Source: Candidatus Aramenus sulfurataquae (GTDB taxonomy: Archaea > Thermoproteota > Thermoprotei_A > Sulfolobales > Sulfolobaceae). From it: 64,000 bases of DNA. The translations under genes were made by a program, and so were the position numbers. Within the stretch, counting starts at the first letter, position 1; every line of letters starts with the position of its first letter. The stretch lies in NCBI GenBank assembly GCA_000565255.1, contig ASRH01000003.1, positions 62,001 to 126,000 on the forward strand, written 5' to 3'. The notes beneath the pieces are model-generated. The model saw nothing but the letters and a program-made list of their open reading frames with translations. It was not told where the DNA came from and did no database searches. Positions 54,058 through 63,460 of the stretch are shown here, in pieces.

Positions 54058-54779
54058 AATAGCCTTGCACCTCCATCTACTGGTATTATCACTCCATTAA
54101 CCCACTGGGACTCCTCAGTCATTAGCCAGACTATTACTCTAGCAAAGTCCTCTGGAGGTGCCTTTGGATCGCCTAATTTCCTCAACTTCTTCCAATCCCT
54201 ATCCGGTTCAAATTCCCCATCTATCCAGCTTGGAGCTATTCCAACAACCCTTATTTCCTTCTTCACTAGTTCCGTAGCCAGTACTTCCACTGCTTTGGCT
54301 AACCCAGCCTTAGCTATTGAGTAGGAGAGTTGGTTTGGCAACGCCTTGTCTATTCCCCTTATAGCAGACACTAGGACAATGGTTGAGCCAGGGTTCATGA
54401 ACCTCACGGCCTCTGAGACCACGTAAAGCGGGTACTTTACGTGGTTGTTTATCATCTCGTCAAGCCCCTTTAAGCTGTGCACGTCGTCCTCCAAGTAGCC
54501 ACCTATGAGCACGGCTAGCCCGTCCAGGTTTCCGAACTCCTTATAAGCCCTCTCTATCACGTTACGTGCACTCTCCCTGTCTACTATTCTACCATCAACG
54601 TACTTCACGTTACCATACTTGCTGAGCGCATTGGTTATCTCCTTTAGCTTCTCTACGTTTCCTGAGTTTACTATTACGTTTGCTCCTTCTCTAAGCAAGA
54701 AGTACGCTAGCGCGTAACCCAAGCCCTTGCTTACTCCAATCACCAGAACATTTTCTCCCTTTAGTCTCATCACTCTCAC
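54054..54779 (-). CDS. Short-chain dehydrogenase/reductase
   Basis: A 241-residue classical SDR: the cofactor motif [16 protein letters not shown] (GxxxGxG), NAG equivalent in AVLIGGY, catalytic Ser and Tyr/Lys in VLVSAIRG and [13 protein letters not shown], and a C-terminal [10 protein letters not shown]. The substrate is unknown (3-oxoacyl or sugar-alcohol reductase are common). Overlaps both neighbours by 4 nt (ATGA type), so it is translated as part of the TenA operon. Confidence 0.9.
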   Translation of the reverse strand: MRVMRLKGENVLVIGVSKGLGYALAYFLLREGANVIVNSGNVEKLKEITNALSKYGNVKYVDGRIVDRESARNVIERAYKEFGNLDGLAVLIGGYLEDDVHSLKGLDEMINNHVKYPLYVVSEAVRFMNPGSTIVLVSAIRGIDKALPNQLSYSIAKAGLAKAVEVLATELVKKEIRVVGIAPSWIDGEFEPDRDWKKLRKLGDPKAPPEDFARVIVWLMTEESQWVNGVIIPVDGGARLL

Positions 54780-56722
54780 GTTAATTTTGTGCGTAGCAAC
54801 GCTTTTACTTTTTCTCCGTCTGTAACTGGAAGGCTACAAGTATTCCCCACGCATACAAAGGCCCTGCTCCTTCCCTTTCCCTCGTTTATCATCGACCTTA
54901 CAGTGGAGCTCACCTCGTCCTTGTGGTCCACTGATACCCTCTCGACTACCTTGAACGGGTAGTAGAGAAGTAAGGCTTCTCTGTGCAGTTCATCAGCCTT
55001 TCCGTCTTTCTCGTCAACAACCACTACGTGAGCCCCACCCTTCAAGTATGCACCTAAAGTGTTTACTAACCCGGCTAGGAAGGTAAAGTCCTCAGATCCT
55101 GAGATCACGTCTAGTTTATTGCCAACTTTGGCGTAGTCGAGAAGCTCCAGTTTGTATATCCCTCGTAACGCAGAGGACACCGGAGACTCGTTTGGCATGT
55201 CGTGCTTGGGTATATTGCCAAAGGAGTCCACAAACTTTCCGTTTACCTCAAAGGAGCTAAGCTCTTGGTACACGTCAAGGGCCCTCTGAAGGTACTTGCG
55301 ATCTGAGGTCACCTCATATGCGGCAATTAACGCGTTTAGAGCTGATGCGTAGTCCTCGAGAAGGCCATCGTCGCCGCCGTCTAGCCTTCTACTCACTTTC
55401 TTTCCCAGTTTGCCGACTACGGCTAGAGCCTCTTCTCTTCCCTTTCCAGTTATTAAGGACGCGTAAAGTAACGACTCAGCGGCGACGCAGTTTGGATGAG
55501 TATAGGCGTTTTCGTCTACGAATGGCCTACTCCTAGTCCTGTCCCGGTACTCCCTAAGTTTTTCCCTCACCGTCCATAATTTCATGATAATCTGTTCAGG
55601 GAACGAATCAGTGCTCCTTGCCAGTTCCCCTATCTCGTAAGTTAGCCTGAGCACTTTCCTTCCCTCTACTTCTCCCCCAGGCTCAAAAATCCCAAACACC
55701 TTTTTGTAGTATCTGCTTTCCTCTCCTAATGCCTCGTCCATCTCTTTCTCCGTCCAAGTGTAGTATCCTCCCTCAACGCCGTCGCTATCCGCGTCGATGC
55801 TGTTTGCAAAACTGCCCTCTCTCATGAGATCTCTCAAAAGGAACTGGACTGTGAGGTCAAGAGCGTCTTTAATCACAGCATCTCCAGTCGCAATGTACCC
55901 GTTAAAGTAGTCGTAAATTAATTCCGCGTTATCTATTAGCAACTTCTCAAAGTGCGGAGTGGTCCATTCCCTGTCTACTGTGTACCTATGGAACCCGCCT
56001 CCTGCCTGGTCGAACAGACCCCCGTAGTACATCCTACTTAGGGTGAAGGACGCCAGCTTCCTCCCTAGATCCTCGCCAGTCCAGGCCGTATACGCAAAAA
56101 GGAACTGATCTATCTTAGGGTGGGGAAACTTAGCTGAGGTTCCTATACCACCATACTCGATGTCGTAAGCTCCGACAATTGCGGAATAGGTTGAAGCTAC
56201 AATATCCACCTCCGCCTTTTCATTGCCCTGCAAGGAGGTCTTCAAATTTGCGACGTGTATGGAGGAGGACTCTATTTTTCCCCTCTCTTGGTTCCACACT
56301 CTCAGTATTTCCCTAAGTAACCTTTTCAGTCCGATCCTACCATAGGAGTCCTCTGGAGGGAAATACGTACCGCCGAAAAACACCTTTTTGTCCGGTGTCA
56401 TGAATACGGTCAAGGGCCAGCCTGACTCTCCGGTTATCGAGTAAACTAAGTTCTGGAGGGTCCTGTCTAGGTCTGGCATCTCGTCTCTGTCCACTTTGAT
56501 AGCCATGAAGTTCTCGTTAACTATTTTAACTACCTCTGGATCCTCGTAGCTCTCGTCCATCACGTGGCACCAGTGGCACCATGCCGCCCCCACGTCAACA
56601 AGGACGGGCTTGTTTTCCCTCTTCGCCTTCTCAAAGGCCTCCTCTCCCCAAAGGAACCAGTCTATAGGATGATTAGTCGACTCCCTTAGAAAAGCGCTCT
56701 TGCTGTTAGCTAACTTATTCAT
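54776..56722 (-). CDS. YyaL/DUF255 thioredoxin-domain protein
   Basis: About 648 residues: a thioredoxin-like domain ([19 protein letters not shown] with the Cxx[25 protein letters not shown]) followed by an (alpha/alpha)6-barrel glycosidase-like domain ([40 protein letters not shown]). The family (bacterial YyaL, SPATA20) has no firm function. The frame extends to 56914, but [22 protein letters not shown] at 56722 is the family N-terminus, with TATA ~27 nt before it; the longer form would overlap the surface-protein gene. Confidence 0.88.
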   Translation of the reverse strand: MNKLANSKSAFLRESTNHPIDWFLWGEEAFEKAKRENKPVLVDVGAAWCHWCHVMDESYEDPEVVKIVNENFMAIKVDRDEMPDLDRTLQNLVYSITGESGWPLTVFMTPDKKVFFGGTYFPPEDSYGRIGLKRLLREILRVWNQERGKIESSSIHVANLKTSLQGNEKAEVDIVASTYSAIVGAYDIEYGGIGTSAKFPHPKIDQFLFAYTAWTGEDLGRKLASFTLSRMYYGGLFDQAGGGFHRYTVDREWTTPHFEKLLIDNAELIYDYFNGYIATGDAVIKDALDLTVQFLLRDLMREGSFANSIDADSDGVEGGYYTWTEKEMDEALGEESRYYKKVFGIFEPGGEVEGRKVLRLTYEIGELARSTDSFPEQIIMKLWTVREKLREYRDRTRSRPFVDENAYTHPNCVAAESLLYASLITGKGREEALAVVGKLGKKVSRRLDGGDDGLLEDYASALNALIAAYEVTSDRKYLQRALDVYQELSSFEVNGKFVDSFGNIPKHDMPNESPVSSALRGIYKLELLDYAKVGNKLDVISGSEDFTFLAGLVNTLGAYLKGGAHVVVVDEKDGKADELHREALLLYYPFKVVERVSVDHKDEVSSTVRSMINEGKGRSRAFVCVGNTCSLPVTDGEKVKALLRTKLT

Positions 56723-56763
56723 ACATAAAACGATAAATACAGGAATATAAGTCCAAGAATATG

Positions 56764-57399
56764 TTACGTTTTCTTCCTGGTTAACAAGTAGATTGCGCCG
56801 AACAAGCCTAGGAATCCAAAGCCCATCACGTCGTACTTGGGTAACGAAAACGAGGGTCCGTTGCCCTTTACGAATACTGCAATTATTGACTGGTTTCCAA
56901 AGGCGATAATCCACATTGGGGACATGGAAGACAAGTTAGACCAAGAATAGAACGAGTAGCCCTTTCCTGGTTTGGGGATTAGGGATAGCGAAGTTCCCTG
57001 GATAACTTTGACTACGCTTGAGTTTCTGACTATTTCAGATGAACCGTTGTCGAACTTAACTATCACCTCACCGTTGCCCTCAATTGTGATGTTAACGTAA
57101 GATAAGATAGGGACCAGTGAAACATTAACGTAATTAGTAGTGTTCGGATTTATTTGCGTCTCATACGTGGTGTTTCCGTTTATCTCGACTTGATATCCAA
57201 GTTGGGTAGTGTAAGCCATAACGTAGACTGTTCCGTTTTGAATTTCGACTGTCTCGTTTTTGCTCACTGTTATTATGTTATTCCCTTCTTCTATCATTAC
57301 CGTAATTCCACTTCCGTGGATGTTAACGTGAAGTGAGTATGAGGAAGTAATTGTAGGCAGCACTAAAAGCAGGAAAAGGAATAGAGATGGCGCCTTCAT
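56764..57399 (-). CDS. Secreted membrane-anchored hypothetical glycoprotein
   Basis: 211 residues: signal peptide ([17 protein letters not shown]), an extracellular beta-rich region with ~12 N-glycosylation sequons (NET, NGT, NTT, NVS, NIT, NGS, NSS), including a bacterial-Ig/InlB-like [11 protein letters not shown] segment, and a C-terminal span ([16 protein letters not shown]) with TRKKT. A surface-protein architecture; function unknown. Confidence 0.72.
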   Translation of the reverse strand: MKAPSLFLFLLLVLPTITSSYSLHVNIHGSGITVMIEEGNNIITVSKNETVEIQNGTVYVMAYTTQLGYQVEINGNTTYETQINPNTTNYVNVSLVPILSYVNITIEGNGEVIVKFDNGSSEIVRNSSVVKVIQGTSLSLIPKPGKGYSFYSWSNLSSMSPMWIIAFGNQSIIAVFVKGNGPSFSLPKYDVMGFGFLGLFGAIYLLTRKKT

Positions 57400-57506
57400 G
57401 GTATGAAAGACGGAAATAAAAGAAGTCCCGCATTACCGAATATACAAGACTTATAACCTTTTTTGCTAATAGACTTGCAGATGTGGAGCTCGACCTTACC
57501 TGAAAT

Positions 57507-57529
57507 ATGATGACGGGTTGTTTGTCTGA
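57507..57529 (+). ncRNA. Half C/D-box motif in a 278-bp gap
   Basis: Perfect ATGATGA (57507-57513), 12 nt, then CTGA (57526-57529). The second half (C'/D) cannot be found, so an sRNA is only a possibility. The rest of the gap (57400-57677) shows no other feature. Confidence 0.25.
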
Positions 57530-57677
57530 AGGTTAAGTTTGTTGAGCTTAAAGCACGTGATAAAAACGCATCATTATTAACTTTAGTTCTTCTCTCTCAT
57601 ATGTCGGTACGTTATTTCATTTAGGTATTATGTATGACTAAGGATTTATGACGAGAGTATTACCAGGCTAATTAGCA

Positions 57678-58550
57678 ATGAAGGTAATACTAGGTATCCC
57701 CGACACAAGGGTTCCTGTATGGGAACTTGGAACCCCCCTCATGGTCAACCAGCTCTCTTGGGACAGGGTCCCTTGGCCCAACGAGACCTGGGTGGACTCT
57801 GGTGGATACCAGATTATGCTGAGGGGGGTGAAGGTAGACCTGAACGCCGTCCTAGAGAAGTACAAGTTGCTCGACGCAAAGTACTATATGAGCCTTGATG
57901 TACCGCCGCCTACGCCGTGTAGTAAGCCCTCAGAGGTAAACTTCAAGCACTTTGAGTATTTATACAGTTCCTTAGAAAAGAAAATAATTCCAGTGATCCA
58001 TGCGTACGACGTTGAGTCGCTCAGGGAGGCCGTGGACTTCTACTCGCAGTACACTGACACGGTTGCCTTTGGCGGTATAGTGCCGCCCTCGCTTAACGGG
58101 GGCGGCGGCAAAAAGCTTGCGATAGTCACTTACAAGCTGTTAAGGAGGGAGTGGAAGGGTAAGGTGCACGTCCTAGGCGCAGGCTCACCCTTCATGAGGA
58201 AGCTATTCTACGACGCGGACAGCGTCGACACGTCGACTTATCGGATAAAGGCAATACACGGCATGGTGTTAATCCCTGGCCTAGGCGAGAGGTACGTGGG
58301 TGATAGGAAAATAGTTTGGAAGGCTAAGAGGGCCACGCACGAAGAGGTAGAGACGTTGCTTTCCTTTTTAGAGAAGACAAGGTTTCCATTTACTCCCAAG
58401 TTGGACCACTGGAAGGGGAGGGCGTTGATCAACGCTTGGGTTCTTTTGTACTCGGAATACGAGGTAGACAACCCCTTAATTGCGTACTCTAAAGGGTTGA
58501 AAGACCCAGAGGAGGAGGTAAATGAGCTCTGCTTGCGAAAGGCTCTATAG
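57678..58550 (+). CDS. TGT-like protein (N-terminal ArcS-type domain)
   Basis: 290 residues with a tRNA-guanine-transglycosylase-like barrel: WVDSGGYQIM (D40 at the position of the TGT general base), DVPPPTPCSK, VAFGGIVPP (compare the TGT GGL loop) and DSVDTSTYRIKAIHG (D181-D184, near the nucleophile position). The TGT zinc-site cysteines are missing. It overlaps the next gene by 29 nt, and that gene has the ArcS signature. In euryarchaeal ArcS a TGT-like domain and that core domain form one chain, so these look like the two halves of a split ArcS or a related base-modification enzyme. Whether tRNA or DNA is the substrate is open. Confidence 0.75.
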   Translation: MKVILGIPDTRVPVWELGTPLMVNQLSWDRVPWPNETWVDSGGYQIMLRGVKVDLNAVLEKYKLLDAKYYMSLDVPPPTPCSKPSEVNFKHFEYLYSSLEKKIIPVIHAYDVESLREAVDFYSQYTDTVAFGGIVPPSLNGGGGKKLAIVTYKLLRREWKGKVHVLGAGSPFMRKLFYDADSVDTSTYRIKAIHGMVLIPGLGERYVGDRKIVWKAKRATHEEVETLLSFLEKTRFPFTPKLDHWKGRALINAWVLLYSEYEVDNPLIAYSKGLKDPEEEVNELCLRKAL

Positions 58551-59112
58551 CTACTTACCGCCGACTAGGGAGCCAGTGGCAAAGGTCGACGGAGTGGACA
58601 TGTTTAGACACCCCGTAGTAAAGGCGTGGCACGAGTACTTCTTAAAGGAGTGGAGGAGTGACAAAGACGTTGCCTTGCTCTTACCTTGCACCTCAGTGAA
58701 GCCCTATAGCCGTTCGGCCACTCATAGATTAGCGTACGCGTTACTCAAGAAGTACGGGCTAGAAGGGAGGGTGCAGGTGTACTCTGTCTCTGAGCCCATG
58801 TTACTTGTACCGAGGGAGTTGGAGGAATGCTACCCCTTTAACTCCTACGACTATCCTCCTGCTAGGATGACCGAGGCGGAAAAGGAGGAGTTCTCAGAAC
58901 TTTTAGTACCATTCCTCAGGAAAGTCTCTTCGCAACACAGGAGTCTCGTCGCAGTCCTCCCTAGACACCACTACAAGGTAGTCGAAAAGGCCAGTAGGCT
59001 AGCTCACGTCAGCGTCGAGCTACACAGTTACGGGAGACTTGCGTTCAAGACAATCTCCGGTGTAATTGCTCATCTGACTTCCTCCCCGCAAAGCGAGGGT
59101 TCTGGGCATTGA
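58522..59112 (+). CDS. ArcS core-domain protein (DUF5591-like)
   Basis: 196 residues. [16 protein letters not shown] (residues 53-68) fits exactly the archaeosine synthase signature PCx3KPYx2Sx2H, in which the Cys/Lys region binds and amidates 7-cyano-7-deazaguanine. The ArcS C-terminal PUA domain is absent. The last ~10 residues (SPQSEGSGH) are encoded by antisense DNA of the adjoining tnpB relic, so the native C-terminus was probably replaced. It is translationally coupled with the TGT-like gene. Sulfolobus is known to use GAT-QueC for archaeosine, so this pair could do something else. Confidence 0.75.
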   Translation: MSSACERLYSYLPPTREPVAKVDGVDMFRHPVVKAWHEYFLKEWRSDKDVALLLPCTSVKPYSRSATHRLAYALLKKYGLEGRVQVYSVSEPMLLVPRELEECYPFNSYDYPPARMTEAEKEEFSELLVPFLRKVSSQHRSLVAVLPRHHYKVVEKASRLAHVSVELHSYGRLAFKTISGVIAHLTSSPQSEGSGH

Positions 59113-59590
59113 GACTCTGTCGAGCCCCTCATTTGCCCAGCAGTCGAGAGGATCGGAGATCCCCTCCCATAAAGGTTCATAACTGCAATAACGTCTCGGT
59201 CGTCCTCATAACCACATGAAACACATCTAAATTGCCTATGAGAGTATTCCTTCATCTTATTTCCGCATTTAGGACAACGAGTAGAAGTGCAATAAGCGGG
59301 CAACTTTACGACTGTGAGGCCGCGTTTTATTGATTGCCACTCAATCCAATATTGAATGTGGTGATACCGCATTAAGTACAGTTTCTCGTGAAATGGTTTG
59401 GCCAGCTTGCCTACATTCTTGATCAAGCCATTTAAATCCACAAGAAGTGGATACATTATACATTTTAGCGACGTCAACTACCCATTTTCCTGTTTTCTTA
59501 GCAAAGTCCTCTCTCCAATGGGAGTCTAGGAAAAAGGGAAGGAACGTTTTGACGCTTGAAAAATCCTGACTTAAGGTCCAATTTAAGATA
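59070..59590 (-). pseudogene. tnpB (IS200/IS605) remnant, truncated and frameshifted
   Basis: The C-terminal TnpB zinc ribbon is clear: [13 protein letters not shown] and [23 protein letters not shown], preceded by [17 protein letters not shown]. Upstream, the matching sequence (DSHWREDFAKKTGKW, then [10 protein letters not shown]) is in another frame, so one base is inserted near 59441-59446. The first ~two thirds of the gene, including RuvC residues, is missing; no tnpA. Its 3' end overlaps the ArcS-core gene. Confidence 0.85.
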
Positions 59591-59595
59591 AAGGG

Positions 59596-61320
59596 TTAAG
59601 GTGGTGCAGTTATCTTGATTGACGACATCCTGTAGGCTTCTTTCAGGGCCTCCTCTGGCCTTAAAGAGTACTTGATAATGTACTTCTTCACTTCCTTGTA
59701 GCTCTCTAGGCTCTGAACTACTTCCTTTGACATTGAGAGCAACTTCAAGTACGTCGCTCTCCTTTCTATCTCATTCTTTACCTCGTCGAGCGACTTACCC
59801 ATCTCCCCGATCCTGGTTAACAGGACCTTAGCGTTTTCTAGCATAAGGGTATGCGTATCAGACTTGGGCTCCCACGACGATACTCTCCTGAAGTCGTTGT
59901 AGCTTACGATCTCGTCTATAGCTACTGCCCTTCTCCTTAAGACTATCTTCTCCCCTACATATACGGGCAACCTCCTGACGTTAATCATTATGTTCATCAT
60001 GGGTATCCACTCCTTGGGGATGTTCAGAGGCTCGTTCATCAGCCTCTTTATTGCGCTGTCTGTATCGTATGCGTGGAAAGTAGTAGCTCCTCCGTGTCCT
60101 GTGGATAGAGCTTGGAAGAGGACGTAAGCTTCCTGCCCCCTTATTTCTCCGACCACGATTATATCTGGCCTATATCTTAGGGACAACTTCAGTAAGTCCA
60201 TCAAGGTTATTTCTTTTCCTGCACCTCCATATACTTCCCTTGTATGTAGTTGCACCCAGTTATCTTGGGCAAGTCTTATCTCAGGGATATCTTCTATGGA
60301 CACTATCTTCATTGACTCCTTTGCGAGGTTGAGGATGGCGTTTAACATTGTAGTCTTTCCTGCACCGGTGACTCCGAGGACCATGAATGACATCCTTAAA
60401 TCTATGGCGTACCACAAGTAGGCGGCAACTTCTGGAGATAAAACTCCAGAATTGGTCAAATCAAGAATCGTTATTGGCCTATCGTTAAATCTCCTGATCA
60501 CGAAGGAGGAACCCCTGGCACTCACTTCCCTCCTGAAGGTAGCAGCTATCCTGTCTCCCTTTGGCAGGATTCCGTCGTTTATTGGAGTGGCTATCGAAAT
60601 CGTCTTGTTGGCTAGGGTCATGTACCTCATCACTATTTGGTCCAACAGCTCTGCTCCGTCAACTTCGATGTCGAGCACCTTCATGTTTTCCTTTATCACA
60701 ATATTTGTGGGTAGGTACTCGTACTCTTTGTGGTATACGAAAATCGGTAAGTCAAGCCCGCTACACGAAATGTCCTCTATTTTATAGTCAGCTAAAAGGG
60801 GCGTTAGGATGTTATAGCCAAACATGTTTCTCAATAGGTAATAGAGGGATATCTTACCTCTAGTACTTAGTACTTGTAGTTCCCCCTTGCTTCCTTGGAT
60901 TATTTCTAAGTCTTTTCTCTTCATAGAGGCATCGTAGATTACCTTACCTAGATCTAGCTGGTCTGTCTTGGAGTTGAGAAGTTCTCTCTCAATCTCACTA
61001 ATGAGATATTTATATATCTCAAACGATTGGTTGTCTATTGGTGGCTCGATTAAGACGTACTTGTAGATATCCTTGTTAATATCATAGGTAATGAAGACGT
61101 GTGGGTTCGCTATGTTGAGCTCTATTTTCGTCTTCGCGAAGCTGTCCCTTATCTCAGGTGGAATACTCCCTAAAATATTTATATCATAGTCAGAAATAAT
61201 TTCTGTTACCTCTTCAACTGGAGCAGAGAGAGGAAGGAGGTTGACGGGCATCTTAACCTCTGTAGTCCTAGACTTGCCATTGCTACTGCTGAACTTTAAC
61301 TTGGAAAATACACTTGCCAT
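59596..61320 (-). CDS. Type II/IV secretion-system ATPase (GspE/ArlI family)
   Basis: 574 residues: an N-terminal domain with DINILGSIPPEIRDSF, then the secretion ATPase core with Walker A GVTGAGKTTMLNAIL, the Asp box VSIEDIPEIRLAQDNW, Walker B IIVVGEIRGQEAYVLFQ and HGGATTFHAYDTD. Such ATPases power assembly of archaeal type IV pili or archaella. The cognate platform protein is encoded divergently 270 bp away; no pilin or prepilin peptidase gene is in the window, so it could not be assigned to Aap, Ups or Bas. Confidence 0.92.
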   Translation of the reverse strand: MASVFSKLKFSSSNGKSRTTEVKMPVNLLPLSAPVEEVTEIISDYDINILGSIPPEIRDSFAKTKIELNIANPHVFITYDINKDIYKYVLIEPPIDNQSFEIYKYLISEIERELLNSKTDQLDLGKVIYDASMKRKDLEIIQGSKGELQVLSTRGKISLYYLLRNMFGYNILTPLLADYKIEDISCSGLDLPIFVYHKEYEYLPTNIVIKENMKVLDIEVDGAELLDQIVMRYMTLANKTISIATPINDGILPKGDRIAATFRREVSARGSSFVIRRFNDRPITILDLTNSGVLSPEVAAYLWYAIDLRMSFMVLGVTGAGKTTMLNAILNLAKESMKIVSIEDIPEIRLAQDNWVQLHTREVYGGAGKEITLMDLLKLSLRYRPDIIVVGEIRGQEAYVLFQALSTGHGGATTFHAYDTDSAIKRLMNEPLNIPKEWIPMMNIMINVRRLPVYVGEKIVLRRRAVAIDEIVSYNDFRRVSSWEPKSDTHTLMLENAKVLLTRIGEMGKSLDEVKNEIERRATYLKLLSMSKEVVQSLESYKEVKKYIIKYSLRPEEALKEAYRMSSIKITAPP

Positions 61321-61592
61321 ATTAGTAGTATTAAATTTTCTTCCTTATAAATCTTGCAAACTCTAATATTTATGAATTAAAAAGAGACAATGATATACTA
61401 TAGGAAATTCTATGACAGAAAGACTAAAATTAATTGTGCGATCCAAGTATTTTGGCTCTCCGATTTTATCCGCGATCTAATGTCTCATATAACCGCTCAC
61501 TCGTCTCCGAAACTAAATTGTTTCAATATACGTTTAACAATGTGTTTTAAGAAAACATACTGGTTTAAAATATCTTAATACAAATAGACGTT
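61321..61592. other. Divergent promoter region, no gene
   Basis: 272 bp, AT-rich. TATA-like AAATTTAATAC for the ATPase gene (near 61332-61342 on the minus strand) and TTTAAAATA (61563-61571) ~26 nt before ATG 61593. A 62-codon ORF inside is not protein-like. Confidence 0.6.
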
Positions 61593-63446
61593 ATGACATT
61601 AAAGTTAAGGAAGATTTCGACTACTGGAACCCCTATCGCTAAAAACACAGGAAACGGTCCAAGTTCGTTGTACATGGGATTTTATAACTTAGGCTTAGTG
61701 AAGAGAATGGCAAAGAGCTACCAAGAGAAGTTGATGTTAGCTGGATTGACTGAGGACCCCGTGCTTTTCGCTGCAAGGACGTTCTTCTTTACGTTAGTGG
61801 GATTAGCGATAGGCCTAGTGCTAATGATATTTGGAGGACTTATCTTGTTTAAGTTCTATCTGCCCCTGAGGGAGCCTAAGTTCCTGGCAGTGTCCCTCAT
61901 GATGATAATGTTCGGTTTGGTAATCCCGGTGGTAACGTATTTCATTTCCTATCTAAACGTATCGCAAGCCATTGACAACAGGAAGAGCGGCCTTAACGCA
62001 GAGACCTTTGCATTTTCTGCAGTCTTCATAATATTCCTTAGGTCGGGGCTAAGCCCTAGAGTTCTATTTGAGAGAATTCCTAAGGTAGGTGCATTCCAGT
62101 ACGTATCACAGCTTATGCTCTACGGCTACAAGAGGATGAAGTACCTAGGCGAGAGCGTTGAAGACGCTCTCAGAGAGACCACGAAGGTCTCTCCCTCGAA
62201 GCTCTTTAATGACTTCATAAGTACTTACATTACCGCGGTTAGAACTGGGGCCCCAGTGATCGAAACAATGGAGGCAAAGGTGAGAGCCCTGTTAAGAGAG
62301 TTCGAACTACTTGGCGACAAAGCGGCTGAAAACTTATCTGGAGTAGGAGAGGGTTATGTAATATGGCTAGCGTCAGGCTACATAATGATATTCTTGGTGT
62401 TGATACTTGAGGCAGTGTTCCCCCAACTAGGCGGGGGATTAACGCTCGGGCTTATGGGAGCAGTAGCCGTTGTGCTCATTCCGATGGTCAACCTAGTTTT
62501 CGTCTTTATGGCTGACTCGATCCAGTTAAAGTTCCCTGAGAGGAATCTGAGCTCGTATAAGGTATTTTACGTGACTTTCCCCATTGGTATGATAGTGACC
62601 TTCGTGATATTAGCGTTACAACACCAGCTTTTCAATTTGTTTACTTTATCTGGCACAGTCCAGGACATAGTTCCCACTTCGATAGCGATCTTGATCGGCT
62701 TGCTAATAGCGTCTGTCCCTCCTGCAATCGTAACTAACAAGGAACTAAGGGAGGGGACAGGCTACGATCAGTACGTTGTGAACTTGCTTAGGACCATTTC
62801 TGAAGGTCTGAGAGCAGGCCTATCCCCTGAGGCAGTCATAAGGAACTTGAAGGACTCCAAGGAAATGGGAAAGTTGAGATACGTGCTAAGGGCCATCGTG
62901 GCTTACGTTAATCTAGGCTATCCCCTAAAGGACGCCATAAGGAAAGGTGCAGACAGGATAAACGACTTCACTTCTAAGATAGCCCTGCTATCCCTGGCGG
63001 ACATGTTGGACATAGGCAGCTTAACACCAGAGACGGTAGAGGTTCTTGCACAGCAAATAGATAGCCAGATCCTTGTGAGGAGCAAATACCTAAGCAAGGT
63101 AAAGATACTGATGGCGACTCCGTATGTAGGCGTTGTCATAGCCCTAATCGCATCAGTATTCCTAGGGATCGCTGTGGTCAAACTCATACTAGTCCAGAGC
63201 TTTTCCTACGGTCCGCTGGTTCTAGCCTCAGAACTCTTACCTAAGGCGGTGTACATTTCTGCAGTTTCCTCCATCTATAATGCGTATTTCGCCGGGTTCT
63301 TAGTGGGTAAGCTGGGCTCTGGAAAGATGGCAACAGGCTTCCTCCACAGCATCATATTAGCGGTAGTCACTACGGTAATGCTTATCGTAATGCTCCACGT
63401 TAACATAGGCTTCGTGACTCCCAGTAGTTCCTCAGCGACACTGTGA
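61593..63446 (+). CDS. TadC/FlaJ-like pilus platform membrane protein (duplicated T2SSF)
   Basis: 617 residues, 9-10 membrane spans in three groups. Two T2SSF-type cytoplasmic domains: residues ~120-240 (SGLSPRVLFERIPKVGAFQYV, RTGAPVIETMEA) and ~390-500 (EGLRAGLSPEAVIRNL, GYPLKDAIRKGADRINDF). Such proteins anchor the ATPase and pilin subunits in the membrane. Divergent from the ATPase gene. Leaderless ATG at 61593. Confidence 0.88.
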   Translation: MTLKLRKISTTGTPIAKNTGNGPSSLYMGFYNLGLVKRMAKSYQEKLMLAGLTEDPVLFAARTFFFTLVGLAIGLVLMIFGGLILFKFYLPLREPKFLAVSLMMIMFGLVIPVVTYFISYLNVSQAIDNRKSGLNAETFAFSAVFIIFLRSGLSPRVLFERIPKVGAFQYVSQLMLYGYKRMKYLGESVEDALRETTKVSPSKLFNDFISTYITAVRTGAPVIETMEAKVRALLREFELLGDKAAENLSGVGEGYVIWLASGYIMIFLVLILEAVFPQLGGGLTLGLMGAVAVVLIPMVNLVFVFMADSIQLKFPERNLSSYKVFYVTFPIGMIVTFVILALQHQLFNLFTLSGTVQDIVPTSIAILIGLLIASVPPAIVTNKELREGTGYDQYVVNLLRTISEGLRAGLSPEAVIRNLKDSKEMGKLRYVLRAIVAYVNLGYPLKDAIRKGADRINDFTSKIALLSLADMLDIGSLTPETVEVLAQQIDSQILVRSKYLSKVKILMATPYVGVVIALIASVFLGIAVVKLILVQSFSYGPLVLASELLPKAVYISAVSSIYNAYFAGFLVGKLGSGKMATGFLHSIILAVVTTVMLIVMLHVNIGFVTPSSSSATL

Positions 63447-63460
63447 ACTACACAAGTTTT

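Noticed and set aside
56723-56914. 64-residue N-terminal extension of the YyaL-like protein
   Set aside because: It overlaps the surface-protein gene and is not part of the family; ATG 56722 matches the family N-terminus and TATA spacing.
59070-59477. Small zinc-ribbon protein as an active gene
   Set aside because: It is the C-terminal third of a frameshifted TnpB with no natural start.
61390-61578. 62-codon ORF between the secretion ATPase and TadC-like genes
   Set aside because: Composition is not protein-like, it spans the promoters of both flanking genes, and it has no promoter at a good distance.
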